NCBI GenBank assembly: GCA_015847255.1
Contig: JADLZK010007806.1
Location: 1 to 64,000, forward strand
Length of the DNA stretch: 64,000 nucleotides
DNA from: Hyparrhenia diplandra
Taxonomy: Eukaryota > Streptophyta > Magnoliopsida > Poales > Poaceae
Direction: 5' to 3'
The notes under the pieces are model-generated. The model saw only the letters and a list, made by a program, of their open reading frames with translations, had not been told where the DNA came from and did not search any database. A program made the position numbers and the translations under genes. This document shows, in pieces, positions 1 through 11,117 of the stretch. Numbering within the stretch: position 1 is the stretch's first letter; each line of letters starts with the position of its first letter.

Positions 1-319
1 CGTAGTAGATTGAGTCTTGCTTCACCCTTCCTTTGAAGTTCTTCTTCTCGTAGGAACGGCCTTTGTCTATTCTCGTGAGACTTGGCCGAAGGTACTCAAG
101 TTCTTCTCCTCGAAATCTAGTGTCAAGCTTTCTCCCCGGGAGATTCGACCCGCCTTTCTCAGAGTTGGTCGAGGCTAATTGTAGAGTCATGCTCAAGGTT
201 TGTCGCTTGTTTTCTTCCTCGACAAATGACTTTTTTGTCTTCTTCTTGAGACTTGTCATGATGAGAGGAGTCTTGCCTTTGGGTTCCGTAGTTCTTCTTT
301 TCGGGAGTGTCACCGTCTC

Positions 320-815
320 TCTACGCATTAGCCGGTAATAGTTGTAGAGGCTTGCCCCGGTCTTCAGTTGTTCTTCCAAGATTCAGCCTCGGCCCTTTCA
401 AGAGGCTTGCTGATAGTAGTTGTAGAGTCTTGCTCCCGGTCTTCGTGGTTGTTCTTCTAAAGATTCATTTTGTCCTTCGGTAGACTTGTCGGAAGGTGAT
501 AGAGTCTTGCTCTTGGTCTTCAGGGTTGTTCTTCTAAAGATTCAGCCTGCCTTCTCTCGTAGACTTGCCGATGGTGTTTGAGTCTTGCTCTTGGTCTCAG
601 AGTTGTTCTTCCTAAAGATTCATTTCACCCTTTCTCAAGACTTGTCGATTGTAGTTGAGTCTTGCTCTTGGTCTCGTGAGTTGTTCTTCAAGAGTCACCG
701 CTCTTTTCGTAGACTTGCCGATTGTTGTTGAGTCTTGCTCTTGGTCTCTCAGAGTTGTTCTTTCCTCAAGAGTCGCCGCCTTTTCCGTAGACTTGCCGAT
801 TGTTGTTGGGGCGTC
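320..815. repeat. 77-bp minisatellite, about six copies
   Basis: A block containing GAGTCTTGCTC followed by TTGGTCT, GTTGTTCTTC and then AGACTTG recurs with starts near 347, 425, 502, 580, 657 and 730, giving spacings of 78, 77, 78, 77 and 73 bp. The copies drift gradually and the array fades out at both ends. It lies beyond the integrase of the minus-strand Tat-1 element, in the 3' untranslated zone where Tat-3 of this same window also carries minisatellites. Confidence 0.85.
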
Positions 816-1890
816 CCCGCTTTGCCGTGGTTGTTTTCTTCTAGCGTGTGACTTGTGTCTTCTTCTCGAGACTTGTCACGATTGTTCTGAGGGTTACTCC
901 TGTGCCGCTTGGTTTCTCCTTTAGGCCCTCTAGCATTTGTCCTTTCTTGAACATGCTAGTGTATTTTGATGGAGTCGTGCTCTCGAAAGAGTTGTTCTAA
1001 CTCGGGTTGCCTCTTCGGGGGCTAGGGGCTCTCCCATGCAGTCCAATGGACTATCGCATGACGTCCCTTGAAGGGTTCTCGCTCCCGGCCCATTTAAGTG
1101 CACCGCGGATCGAAGGTCAAGATGGTTGGGTTCCTATTTCATAACACTACAATCCACCTTGCCCGGTTTTGGGCTGCTCGCGTCGAGAGACTTGTGTGAG
1201 ACGATGGGTTTCTATTTCACAACACTACACCGCTTCACGCCCCGATTCCGAAAGGCCGTCCGCCGTCATTGGACATAGTGGCGCTCGACCCTTGATGGCC
1301 TCTCGCGACCTAGACGGGCCGATCCCAACGCCCTTTTTTTTCAAGAGTCAAAGTTCACGATCTTCCGCTAGATTTAAGGTGGACGCTATTCCGTAGCTAG
1401 GACTTCAAAGTGGTTCCACCCTTGGAATTTGACCTCCGTTCCGGGTGGTCGGGGTTTGCCTTCGTTGGTCGACTTCTTTCGCGGCGGCGCCAATTCGGGC
1501 TGTTTTGTTCTTCTCCCGTAGGAGGCATGCAGCTTCACCGTAGGCGCCTTTGTTTTCATATGTGCCCGGTGGTCGCGGTATTTGATGACCTTTTTGGATT
1601 GTCCGAGTTCTTCTCAAAGCTTGATCTTCTTCTTCTTGAAGTATCGGAGAGTTGTTATTATGTCTCGCTCTCTTCTGTTGCCTTGAGTTCCTCCGATTAT
1701 GGATAGAACCTTTCGAGTTGGTTTATGTGCCAAGAGTTTCTAATTTCTTCTCCTTGCATTGTCATCAACTTGTAGGTTCCCGGTCCCGCACTCCTTTGAC
1801 GAAATATGGTCCTTCCCATAGGCCGAGCAGCTTTGTGCTTGCCTTCCGCCTTTTGATTTCTTTTTGAGTACTTGATCTCCCGGGTTGAGT
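816..1890. other. Tat-1 sequence between integrase end and minisatellite, non-coding
   Basis: No convincing protein is seen here. The minus strand gives scattered low-complexity peptides that follow on from the integrase tail, and the C-TCTTC-rich composition matches the adjoining minisatellite. Most likely post-integrase 3' sequence of Tat-1. Confidence 0.45.
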
Positions 1891-1899
1891 TTTTTGACG

Positions 1900-2960
1900 T
1901 GTGCTCTTGTCGTAGTGCCTTCTCGAGTCCTTGTAGATATCTTATGCCTCGAGGATGGCGTTTGTTCTTACTTCTTCCACACGCCGATTTCTAGTCTTCT
2001 TGTCTGTTTCTCCTTCTCCTTCTTCAAATTGCTCGATCCTTGGAGAGCTCCATATGAGGTCCGCTGGTAGGGGACGGCTTCGATCCATAGGTCGTGAAGA
2101 AGGGTGAGTAGCCCGCTGCTCGTCGATTTGAGTTCTTAGGCCCCGCACAACTTTTGGGAGTTCTTCAATCCACTTGGCCCGTAGTCCTTGAGTTCTTCAT
2201 ATAGTCTTGGCTTCACCAAAGAAGGATGAGTCCGCTTTTGCTCTTTCCACTTGTCCATTAGCCCGAGGGTGTGCTACGGAGGCGTAGTCTCATCCGTATG
2301 CCACGCCTTGTGCCCAATCTTCGACTCCGCCGCCGTGAACGGGTGATCCGAGGTCGCTGATGATCCCGCGGTATCCCAAATCTGTGCATGATCTCTTGAT
2401 TAACTCGACCGCCTTTGTTGAGCAGTGAAGCTGACCAATGGCTTGTATTCTATCCATTTGGTGAATTTGTCGATGGCGATTTAAGATATATTTGTATCCT
2501 CCTTTGGCTCTTTAAGTGGTCCGACTTGATCCGGGCCCCAAAGACGAACAAGGCCATGATGGTGGTATGCAAATCAGGTTGTGTGCCGGAACATGCGCTT
2601 TGTCTTGCAAACATCCGCATCCTTTGCACGCCTTGACGAAGTTCTTTCTCGCATCTTTGAGGGTTGTGGGCAGTAGTATCCTCGTTCTCAATGCTTTGCC
2701 CACGAGGGTTCTTGACGCCGCGTGGTTCCCACAAGATCCAGTGGATTTCTTGGAGGATATCCTTTCCTTCTTCGGAACTTATGCATTTGAGTAGTACTCC
2801 CGATGATGCTGCTTCTCTTGTAAAGCTTGTCTTTGATGAGTACGTAGTTCTTGCTTCTTCTCAAGATCCTAGTTGCTTCAAAGCTTTGTCTTCGGTAGTG
2901 TCTTGTTTTTGATGAAGTTTATGATGTCTTCGATCCGTGGAGTTGTTCTTCGACCGCAGA
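1900..2960 (-). pseudogene. integrase domain, Tat-1
   Basis: The minus strand carries broken integrase sequence. Near 2,640-2,460 a Cys-rich stretch with HVPAHNL and then WPF-like and TKSP-like words corresponds to the zinc-binding and early catalytic parts. Near 2,148-1,942 the C-terminal part reads QFEEGEGETDKK and EEVRTNAILEA, typical of the segment after the catalytic core in plant gypsy integrases. Several frameshifts separate these pieces. In an active element this enzyme would insert the cDNA into host chromatin. Confidence 0.7.
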
Positions 2961-2969
2961 GATTATCAT

Positions 2970-3960
2970 TATCCGCTTAGAGCTGATTGCTCCATGTTGT
3001 CTTCTTCCGGGTTCTCCTTGATGGATGGTTTTGAGAGCTCTTCGACCGAATACTCCCCGGTGGGACTTGGGCTCTGTCGATCCGAGTTTGGCTAGCACGT
3101 CCGCCGCCACGTCGCATCTCTAAGCACGTGTAGGATCTCAAGGCCTTGGAAGTTTTTTTCCAAATTATTCACTTCAAGCAATAGAGGCCCATGCTGTCCT
3201 TTTGTGCAGCCCCAGCCCTTGTTGACTTGATTGATGACAATCAAGGAGTCGCCGTATACTTGTAGTCTCTTTATTCCCCAAAGTTCTTGCTATCTTGAGG
3301 CCATGGATGAGTGCTTCATACTCGCCTCATTGTTTGTAGCTTGCCACATGATCTCAGCAAAGACGTACTTGAGTTGTCTTCCTTCGAGATTTGAATAAAA
3401 TCCCGGCCTCGCGCTCCCTAGCTTCAACGATCCATCAAGTACATGTTCCAATGTTTCTTGATGTCGCCGGATGTGGGTTGTTGGAGCTCGCCCATTCTCG
3501 CTATGAAATCGTAGTGCTCGGGATTTGATTGCTCTTCTTGGGGTGAACTCTAGATGTAAAGGTTCGAGTTCTACCGCCCATTTTGATATTCGGCCCGTTG
3601 AATCTCTCGCTCCTCAGATGTCGCCTAGTGGTGAATCGCTTACCATCGTTATCTTGTGACCGCCGAAGTAGTGTCGTAGCTTCCTTGATGTGATCGCGAT
3701 GGTGTAGAGTAGTTTTTGTACGTGAGGATATCGAGCCTTGACTCGGATAGAACTTCGCCACGAGTAAACCGGCCTCTCGACCTTGTTGCTGCTCGGGCTC
3801 TTCTCTTTCTACGATGATTGCTGAGTTGACCATCAGATTTGTTGCCGCTTATGTATAGCGTGAGTTCTTCTTGAACTTTTGGAGTTGTTAGACCTGAGCT
3901 GTTGTAAGGTATTGCTTGAGTTCTTCAAACGCCTTGTTTGCTTCCTCCGTCCACTTGAAT
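2970..3960 (-). pseudogene. RNase H domain region, Tat-1
   Basis: Following the RT on the minus strand, the words VEREEPEQQQGREAGLL and LTYKN-like, then RHYFGGHKI in another frame, match the RNase H region of plant gypsy polyproteins, where the enzyme removes the RNA strand during reverse transcription. The frame changes at least four times. A second RNase-H-like stretch typical of Tat elements probably fills 3,100-3,500, but it is too broken to delimit. Confidence 0.6.
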
Positions 3961-4620
3961 TCTCCTTTTGTCTTGATGAGTTTGAAGAAGGGTAGCCCTT
4001 TCTCTCCAAGCTTGATATAAATCTATTGAGTGCCGCCATGCACCCCGTGGAGCTTTCGGACGCCCTGACGCTTCGGGGTTGTGTCATCTCGTTGATTGCC
4101 TTGATCTCGCTTGGTACCGCTTCAATGCCTCGTTGCTGACCAAGAAACCCAAAGAGCTGTCCCGAAGGTACCCAAAGACGATTTTGTTGGATTGAGCTTC
4201 CATTTCCACTTGTTGAGGTTCTTGAAAGTTTCTTCTAGATCTTGAATCGTAGTTTTTGGTCTCTCGGGTCTTCACCACCACATCATCTACGTATGCCTCG
4301 CATTTTTACCAACCGCCTCCCAAACAAGTCTCAGACGCTTTTTGATACGCTGTTCGCGTTCTTCTTCCCAAGGACATTGTTTTGTAGCAAGAGGGCACCG
4401 AAGGGAGTGATGAAAGAGGTCTTGCTCTCAGATCTTCTTCTTTCTTCGCAACCGGGTGATATCCCGAGTAGCAATCCAAGAACGATAGTAGAGCAGATCC
4501 CGCCGTGGAGTCCACTATTTGGTCAATCCTTGGTAGCCCGAGGGGTCCTTTGGGCAATGCTTGTTCAGTCCGTGTAGTCCACACACATTCGCCGCCTGAG
4601 GTGTTCTTTTTCCTCGAACT
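3960..4620 (-). pseudogene. reverse transcriptase domain, Tat-1
   Basis: The minus strand encodes PFGLPRIDQIVDST-like and LLSFLDCYSGYH words at about 4,560-4,460, then a frame change, then the catalytic motif YVDD (codons at 4,282-4,293) followed by VVVKTRE. Further on, KLNP and FLVSN words mark the end of the palm, and AALNRFIS the connection to RNase H. The catalytic YVDD box itself is intact, but frameshifts on both sides disrupt the enzyme. Confidence 0.85.
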
Positions 4621-4769
4621 GTGAACGGGTTAGCAAGCCGCCAGATGTAGGATTTCTCCGATGAATCCCGCCGCGAGTAGCTTCACGATCTCCTTTTTGA
4701 TGGCTTCCTTCTTTTCTCGGGTGAGAACCTCCTTAGTCTTTGCTTGATGGGTTTGGACCCCATATTGAT

Positions 4770-5500
4770 GTCACTCGTGCTCACCCGCCCCCTTGGTACG
4801 TGCATGTTCGCGGTTTTTCAAGCAAATATATCTTTGTGTTGCCTTAGGAAGCCGGTGAGCGCGAGTTCCTATTTTGGAGATAGGTGGGCGCCGATGATCG
4901 CCGCCTTGGATGGGTCGCCCTGTCTGCGAGATCAATGTGCTTGACGTCGGCTTCTTCCGGGGTGGGATCGAATTGCTTGCTTCTTGGCCAGATCTCGAGT
5001 TCTTCCCGATTTGTATCTTCTCGCCATCCTGGTTGAGTTCCTTTTTCCCCAAGAGCTCCCTGCCTTGTTTGCGATTTCCACGGCTTGTACGTCACACTCA
5101 AAAGCTTTCTTGAGGTCTCCCTTGATGGAAAGAACCCCATAAGGTGCCTAGTGATCTTTAGTAGAAGATACGGTAGTGTGGAATAGCCATGAATTTTGCG
5201 AGCAAGTGTCTTCCCATAATGGCATGGTATGGTGACTCGAGATCCGTCACTAAACTTGATGTACCCGTCCCCAGTAATTTGATGGAGATCCAAATGTGAC
5301 CGGGCAAGGTGACTTGTCCAACGGGTATTGCTACCTCGTCGTACTATTCCGTAGAAGGGAGTGCTTGAAGGAGCGATTAGCCCGAGAGGTCTAGTCCCAT
5401 TTTGTCTAGTGTTTCGAGAATATGATGTTCAATCCAGCTCCTCCGCCGATCAACACTTTGGTAACGGCCACCCAAATTTATCGTGGGTTCTAGTACCGTG
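4770..5500 (-). pseudogene. retropepsin region, Tat-1, catalytic Asp lost
   Basis: On the minus strand the sequence VLIGGGAGLNIIF occupies the retropepsin active-site position. Plant gypsy proteases of this type have Asp-Gly-Gly there; here the codon at 5,445-5,447 is GGC (Gly), so the catalytic Asp is gone. The flanking LDKMGLDLSGL, then SYLLLK-like and GALGEKELNQ words, is the usual protease-to-RT linker. At least three frame changes are needed to follow it. Confidence 0.75.
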
Positions 5501-6760
5501 GGATATAGGCTCTGCTTGCTCACATTTTTGTCCATTGATCCTCCCCGGTGAACTCGACCGGGTATTGGGACCAATTGAGGTAGCGTGGTACCGCGGTTCT
5601 CGCCGCCATGATTGATCTGAGTGCTAACTTGTCTTGTCTCTTGCTCTTTGAACGGGTATTCCGTGAGAATATGACGCTCAAAGATCTCGCTTTCGGAAAT
5701 CCCCCCCCTGCCTTTTGGCTCTTTGTTGGCTTCTTTTCTGCTTTCTTTGATTGTTTCCCTTCCTCGAGCGTAGTTGTTTCCTCCCTTGTACTTCTCTCCC
5801 GGAATGTGGTGCGCTTCCGAGCGTGTGCGGAGCTCCGTGGTGGTAGATACAGGTAGGTCTTCCAACCTTGATGTTGCTTCCGCTCCTCGCCGCTATTGTT
5901 GTTGTTGTTGAACCTTTGTTTGTAAGGTTTCTTTGACTTCTCTCCGCCATTGCGACGCATTGTCCGGTCCTCGCTCTTCTCGCCGCTGAGAGTTGTTCGA
6001 TCTTCTTCTGGCTTCGAAGTTCTTTCTTTCTCGAAAGCGATCTCGAGTTCTTTCTTCGCCCCGATCATCTTCTCAACAAGAAGTTTGAACCGCTCGTTAG
6101 TCCTCGGTTGTCCTTGTAGAAATCCGAGAACCGCCATCTTGAGAAAATCCCATTGCCGAAGGCGTCTATCACTTCTCTTTCAGTGATGTCATGTACTTGG
6201 GATCTCATCTCCTAAATCTTGGTAGTAATCTCGTGGATTCTCCTAGCTTCGCTTGAGGCTTTTAACTCAGCCTAGGTAATAGGATGGGTGATGATTCCCC
6301 GAAGTTGCTACGTAACGCCTCTCTCGTAGGTCTTCCCAAAGATCGGATTGAGCCCCCCTTCGATCTTGTCGAACCATTGGAGCGGTAGAGCCTCTAGGGC
6401 CATGGGAAAGAAAAACGTTTTTTGCGCCATCATCTCCTCCTCCAACCTTCAATGGATTGTGAGTAGACTCGAGCCATTGTCCGGGCTGCTTTTCCCATCA
6501 TACTTTTGAGTGGTTTGAAGGCTTGAACTTTGGGGATAGCTTGACTTTTGCAATCTTTCAGCCGGCAAGGGAACCCGTCGTAGCTTCTTCGCCGCTCTTT
6601 CTTCAAGTCCCCCCCGAGGTTCTTCCTCCTCTTGGATAAGTTCCAAAGATGTCGATATGTTGACTCGCGACTTCTTCTCGCCGGGCTTGGTCTTGGTGCG
6701 GGCTTTCCTGGGGTCTCTGGTACTATCTACCATCCTCCGGGTGGCCTGGAGTTGTTGGAA
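5500..6760 (-). pseudogene. gag capsid and nucleocapsid region, Tat-1
   Basis: From about 6,730 to 6,140 on the minus strand the sequence runs through RRVPLP, KYDG, then ALPLQWFDKIEGG-like and RGIITHP words in shifting frames, which is the order seen in plant Retrotrans_gag domains. It is followed by a Lys/Arg/Glu-rich tail (FEKERTSKPEEDRTT) with an Asn run near 5,900. One open stretch of 205 codons survives at 6,137-5,520. Gag would form the intracellular particle. Confidence 0.75.
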
Positions 6761-7680
6761 CCCTCCGGTCTTCCCAGCCTTTCAAAGACATTGATCGACT
6801 TCTTGGAGCATGAGAGCTGTTTGCCTTCGACCGCGGTGTCCCGGGATCTCTTTTCGGATAGCCTTTTGCAAAGGCCTCCTTGATGAGTCTCCTCCCCGTC
6901 ACCAGCCGGTAGCAGTCTTTAGGCGGTCAATCAACCCTTGTAGCCTTTCCCGGGTTGCTCGTTGATCATCTTCAGCTTCTCTTTTAGATTTTAGCCTCTC
7001 ATATTCATGCAGATCGGCTTGATATTTGTTCAGGGCTTGCATGCGCGAGTTTGCCCCGATTCGCGGCCCTCCCTTCGCCTTGTTCCTTCTCAGCCTTTCT
7101 TGGCATTGGTGTTCTCCTTCATCTTCAAGGGTTCTTTCGTCCGCCGAGATGTTGATAGGCCTTCGTCGTGGATCCGATGTCCGGTGCTTCCGCCGGGTAA
7201 GCGGGTGCGAGCCGTAGTCACCACAAAGACTTCATTGGCTGTCGTAGCTTTGGGCCTCCACTCCTTCCGCCTGGGATAAGGCTTATGATGATGGTTCTCC
7301 TCAGTTGTTCCCGTTGTCTGACGGTTGGCTTTGTCGAGGGTTCTTGGCCAGTGGATGATGCACTCCTCCTCTTGTCAATATGGGGTTCTTGTCAATATGA
7401 GCCCTCTTTAGAGCGCCCCTCCAAAGGAATCTCCAATCTTCTCTTCGAGTTGTCTTGGCGCTTCTTGAATACGCGAACGAACGCGTATCGCTTTCTGCGC
7501 CGCTGTGAAGTGAACTAGAAGGGATCAAGTAGTCCAAGAGATGAGGGAAACTAAAGGTAACTGACTGGTGTCCGTGGTTATATCCGAATTCGCCTTCTTT
7601 CTCCCGAGTTGGAGCAAAGGCCTGGTTGGCTGAAAAAGTTTCCGAGTTGGAGTAGCTTCCCTTATCCAAGCCGTAAAACT
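6760..7680 (-). other. gag N-terminal or leader region of Tat-1, degenerate
   Basis: Short minus-strand ORFs (for example 7,669-7,301) show no clear family match by eye. Position and continuity with the gag suggest the N-terminal extension or 5' leader of Tat-1. Confidence 0.35.
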
Positions 7681-8690
7681 AGAGTTGAGTCACTGAATTT
7701 AGTAAAATAATAATCAAGAAATTCGAATAACCGACGTGAGTCCTAAGGTTTGTCCACCTTCCCCTAACTTATGGTTTAGAGGGTTTGGGTTCTTCCTTGT
7801 TGGTTCCCGAGAAAGCCATCTTTGTTGAGTTTGTTGCTCCTTCCTTCCGAAGGAGGCGTTTCGCAATCGCCGCTTGCTGCCGGAGCTTCTCGACCGCCCG
7901 GCCTTCTCCCTCGCAGTTCTTTGTTCTTGGCTTGGGGCTGGGCCCTCGATGGTGTAGCTTTTCGAGTTTCCACTTTATTTGGCATACTTTTTTGTACCAC
8001 AACATTCCGAAAACAACGATCTCGCGGGCGATAAATAAAGCCCATGATCCGAAGATGATCGCCCTCTTTCGCCGATGTACTCATGATGTGAGTAGCTTCC
8101 TCATCCGCCGGACTGAGTCGGCTGAAAGTTGCCTTCGACGAGTCCCCCTTACCTGGTTTCGGGTTTGGGCGTTGGTTCCCGAGAAAGCCGATGTTTTTAC
8201 GACTCGAGAGCGCAATCGCCACGGGGTGAACTTGGGGCAGTTTGTTCGCCGCCGCCGGGCCCATGACGAACCCGGAGCCCGGGCGGTTTGTTGCGCAGGA
8301 GCCTCGACATGGAGAGCGGGGGGTTTTTATAGCCCGGCGGTTTGGGCCCTCGATCGGGCTTTATATCGAGTAAAGACCTTTACGTCCAGTCGGCATGAGC
8401 CTGTTTTTGATTGATGGGGTTAGCCGAATCGGCTAAGAGCTTATAGCGCTTGGTCGCGGGCTGCTTGTATCCCCGTATGTTTGTGTGCTCTTCTATGAGG
8501 TGTTCCTTGGCAGCCTTTATAGTCCAAGGGGCCAAGGAACTCGCTACGATCCTAGTCGGATATAGAGAGGGTTGTCCGTAGAGGAACCGAACACCGAACT
8601 CTAAACAAGGTAACCCGACTAGTGTTCTATCCTAGTTACAATAGAAGTCACCGTAGCTATGCTTCCATTGCCTTCCTCGAGTTGTTTGTG
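7680..8690 (-). other. probable 5' LTR or leader of Tat-1
   Basis: A minus-strand TATA-like box, GGGCTATAAAAACCC, lies at 8,321-8,335, oriented to transcribe into the gag. Two related segments (about 7,780-7,830 and 8,150-8,200, both with GGTTCCCGAGAAAGCC) suggest an internal duplication. No LTR partner is in the window, so boundaries are approximate. Confidence 0.45.
8321..8335 (-). promoter_or_regulatory. TATA-like box of Tat-1
   Basis: Minus-strand GGGCTATAAAAACCC sits about 1.6 kb upstream of recognisable gag, directed toward it. Core-promoter position inferred from sequence only. Confidence 0.45.
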
Positions 8691-9948
8691 GCCGCAGTTT
8701 GATAGAACCCCGCAAACAACTCGGTAGAGTTCTTTGGCGATCCCCAGATCCACAAAGTGGTGGTATCTTTATGGGCTCAAACTCTCTAGCAGGATCACTT
8801 GGCTGTTATGTCCTTATTTCGGGCACCGCAATCGCCCAAACCGGGATGGAGACCTGCACTGCACCGCGCTACAGCCGAACGTGGGGGATTAGAAGGACGG
8901 ACAAGGTCGTTATGACCCAGCCGCCTACCCCTCAACCGCTGGATGCGCCTAAAAGATAGATAACCCCTAGCCTAGACACCATGTCTACACTAGTGATTAT
9001 TACCCCAAATAAGGTATACAAGGCATACCTGGCCCCCGGGTCCTTCTACTAGAGCAAAGCCCCTCAAGGAACAACTATCAATCCCGCAAGTCTATAATAG
9101 CTAGATAATATGCTTAAGAGTAATAAGTCGAAAGAGGGACACAACCATTCTACCCAAAATGATTAGAAGGTTGTAGAGGTACAAGCGTGGCGGGTGCCGA
9201 CAAGTCCCAAGACTCCTGCCACCCGAGATCCGCGATGCACCGGGGTACACCCAGATTCCATGGAGAAGAGGCCAAGCCCTCTTCTAGCCTTCCCTCTCTC
9301 ACTCTCCCTTAGAACTAAGAAGGAGGAAGATGAAGAATAAGAGTGGAGTGGGAGCTTCTTCCCTCTCTTCTACATTGTGGCTCTTCCTTGTGTTGTGTGG
9401 AATTGGTGTTTTTGGAAGAGAGTAGAGGGCCTCCTTTTATAGCTTGAGTGGAGGGGTATCTTTGGAAATGTGTCTCCTCCCTCCATTATGGCCAAACCGA
9501 CCAAGGAGAGGCGGTTGCAAGGTTCAACGCACCTGGACAACACCGCCACCGACGTTCCTCGGAGTAAAGGAACCGCCTCGCGAAGCCCTGGCCCCACCGG
9601 CCAGAAGAATGGTGCGGTCGCACCCTTGTCGGGCCCAAATCGGCCCAAACTTGGCGTGGCGTCCTATTTCGTCATGTTGGGCTTGGTGTCGGTGTTGGAA
9701 GCCTGAGTTCGTGACCCAACCGAGGTAAGTTGTCTTGGCTTGCCATTTGGCTCCTTTGGGCCTTTTTCTATTTATTGTTTTTATTCTTCCTTTCTTTGTA
9801 TTTTGGCCCAAAGTGCACATATCCTTGAGTTGTACCTGCAAAGCCAGGTATACACCAAAACTATGGAATTTGTTAATTTATAATCCCTATCTCTAGCTTG
9901 TTTTGGTGTATGTTGACGGTGTTTGATTTGAAGTTGGTTACCGTCAAT
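8690..9948 (-). mobile_element. Athila-like LTR fragment or solo LTR
   Basis: Segments at about 8,880-9,440 align with the LTRs of the Athila-like element at 33,200-42,011. Shared words include CGTGGGGGATTA, GCCTAGACACCA, GGGTCCTTCTACTAGAGC and GTAGAGGTACAAG, in the same order and spacing. A minus-strand TATA (AGCTATAAAAGGA, near 9,434-9,446) matches that LTR's ACTATATAAAGAGG position. The right edge near 9,948 (ACCGTCAATA) resembles a decayed LTR terminus. The left edge is uncertain. It is a divergent relative of the 33-kb element. Confidence 0.65.
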
Positions 9949-10520
9949 AGAGAACCACGGCGACGACGTGCCTCTGGGAGGATGCCATACAACCAGCTAC
10001 TACCTTGAGCATGGAACCACCACCTAGAACTACTACCTACGACGGCGGGGCCCCCACTCCCTACCCGCTAAGATGAGACGAGCTCGCCCGAGCCGGGAGG
10101 GAGGGGGCCGGGAGGAGGCGGCGCTGGGAGCAGACGGGAGGAGAGCTGGTTGGCTACGGCACCGCTCGAGACCACCGTTGTTTATTCTATGGATTATCTA
10201 CTAGTTCTACTACTTTGTTGCCGGTTTAGAAGCTGCTTCCATTCCAAGTCATTTTGTTAATTTGACTTGCAACGATACCAGTTAGAACAAAGGATTTTTA
10301 CAGTAGTCATAGAATTTTTTTTTTACAGAAACCAGTTCAAATTTGGAAAAAAAAACACAAACAGAAAATCTATGCGATATTCTAAACAGGCCCTGGACAA
10401 TAAGTAAATAGATAAAGTGTCTTGGAATCCCAACCCATACCATGCACAAACAGAAAATCAGTGTCATATCCTAAGACCGCGTGGTTCACGAGGCCCCTGA
10501 CTCCGTCATCCATGATGACA
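9949..10520. other. intergenic; possible PLR intron-1 relic at 10,190-10,268
   Basis: No gene is visible. The stretch containing GTTGCCGGTTTAGAAGCT followed by TTTTGTTAATTTGACTTGC resembles the start of intron 1 of the PLR gene at 20,540-20,590 (ATTGCCGGTTCAGAAAGCT and TTTTGTTAATTCAGTTGCC). This suggests that the tandem duplication producing the two PLR copies reaches at least this far left. No exon 1 is seen upstream of it. Confidence 0.35.
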
Positions 10521-10525
10521 CCGGT
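10521..10525. repeat. target-site duplication CCGGT (left)
   Basis: CCGGT immediately precedes the first LTR (TGTCATGATCC...) and is repeated at 13,689-13,693 immediately after the second LTR, the 5-bp duplication expected for a gypsy integrase. Confidence 0.9.
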
Positions 10526-11084
10526 TGTCATGATCCAGAATTGGGCCAGCCCGAGAGTGGCTAATTGGGCCAAACGCGACGGCCGCCGGCCCAGAGGGGG
10601 GGGGCGCGCGGGGGGGGGAGGCCCCCCCGCCGCCGCTTCCCTCTCCCGTACGACCCGAGTTTGCTTCGCTTTCAAGTTAGGATTATCTTAGGTAATTTTT
10701 GTGTGCAAGGGGCTATCTCATCTATAAGGGAGAGCCTTATTAGGAAATAATAAAATAGGAATTGCTTGTAAAAGGTATTCCAAGTCATATAAGGAAACCT
10801 TATAGAGATTGCTTAGATTACAAGTCCCACTAGTCGGGCTATATAAGCAAGAGGCATGTAATCTCTAGGGGAACAAGCAAGCAATAAAGAAAATTATCCC
10901 AACTCTCCCCCTCTCCTCCCTGGGCTGCCCCCGCCCCCGCCCTCACGCCGCCGCCACACAGCAAGGCCCACCGCCGCCCGCCCGGGCCGGCTGCACCGCC
11001 GCCCGCAGCCGCCGTCATCACCATCCTCACCCCGATCTTCCCCAACTCCGAGTGTCAATTCCGCCCAATCTAGCCGAATCGACA
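10526..11084 (+). repeat. 5' LTR of gag-only element
   Basis: It starts TGTCATGATCCAGAATTGGG and ends AATCGACA. It holds a TATA box (GGGCTATATAAG, near 10,836-10,847) and an AATAAA near 10,880. The G/C-rich block near 10,590-10,640 is where the two LTRs differ most. Confidence 0.92.
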
Positions 11085-11103
11085 CCGGTATCGGAGACCA
11101 GAC
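11085..11103 (+). other. primer-binding-like site (tRNA-Met type)
   Basis: CGGTATCGGAGACCAG, directly after the LTR, is a degenerate form of the TGGTATCAGAGC primer-binding site used by many plant LTR elements. Confidence 0.7.
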
Positions 11104-11117
11104 GATTCCCACCACCC

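Larger units (their letters stand above)
1..8690 (-). mobile_element. Tat-like Ty3/gypsy LTR retrotransposon, decayed (Tat-1)
   Basis: Reading the minus strand from right to left, the region gives in order a leader with a TATA box, gag capsid-like sequence, a retropepsin region, reverse transcriptase, RNase H and integrase, all in the Ty3/gypsy order. The reading frame is broken many times by small indels, so every domain is spread over several short ORFs. Wording such as LLSFLDCYSGYH in the RT and QFEEGEGETDKK in the integrase tail is typical of plant Tat-type elements. The 3' end (low coordinates) runs off the window, so no 3' LTR is seen. It must be non-autonomous today. Confidence 0.85.

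Noticed and set aside
7785..8414. 209-codon plus-strand ORF
   Set aside because: It lies antisense to the 5' leader or LTR of Tat-1 and has no family signature; a minus-strand TATA supports the other strand as functional.
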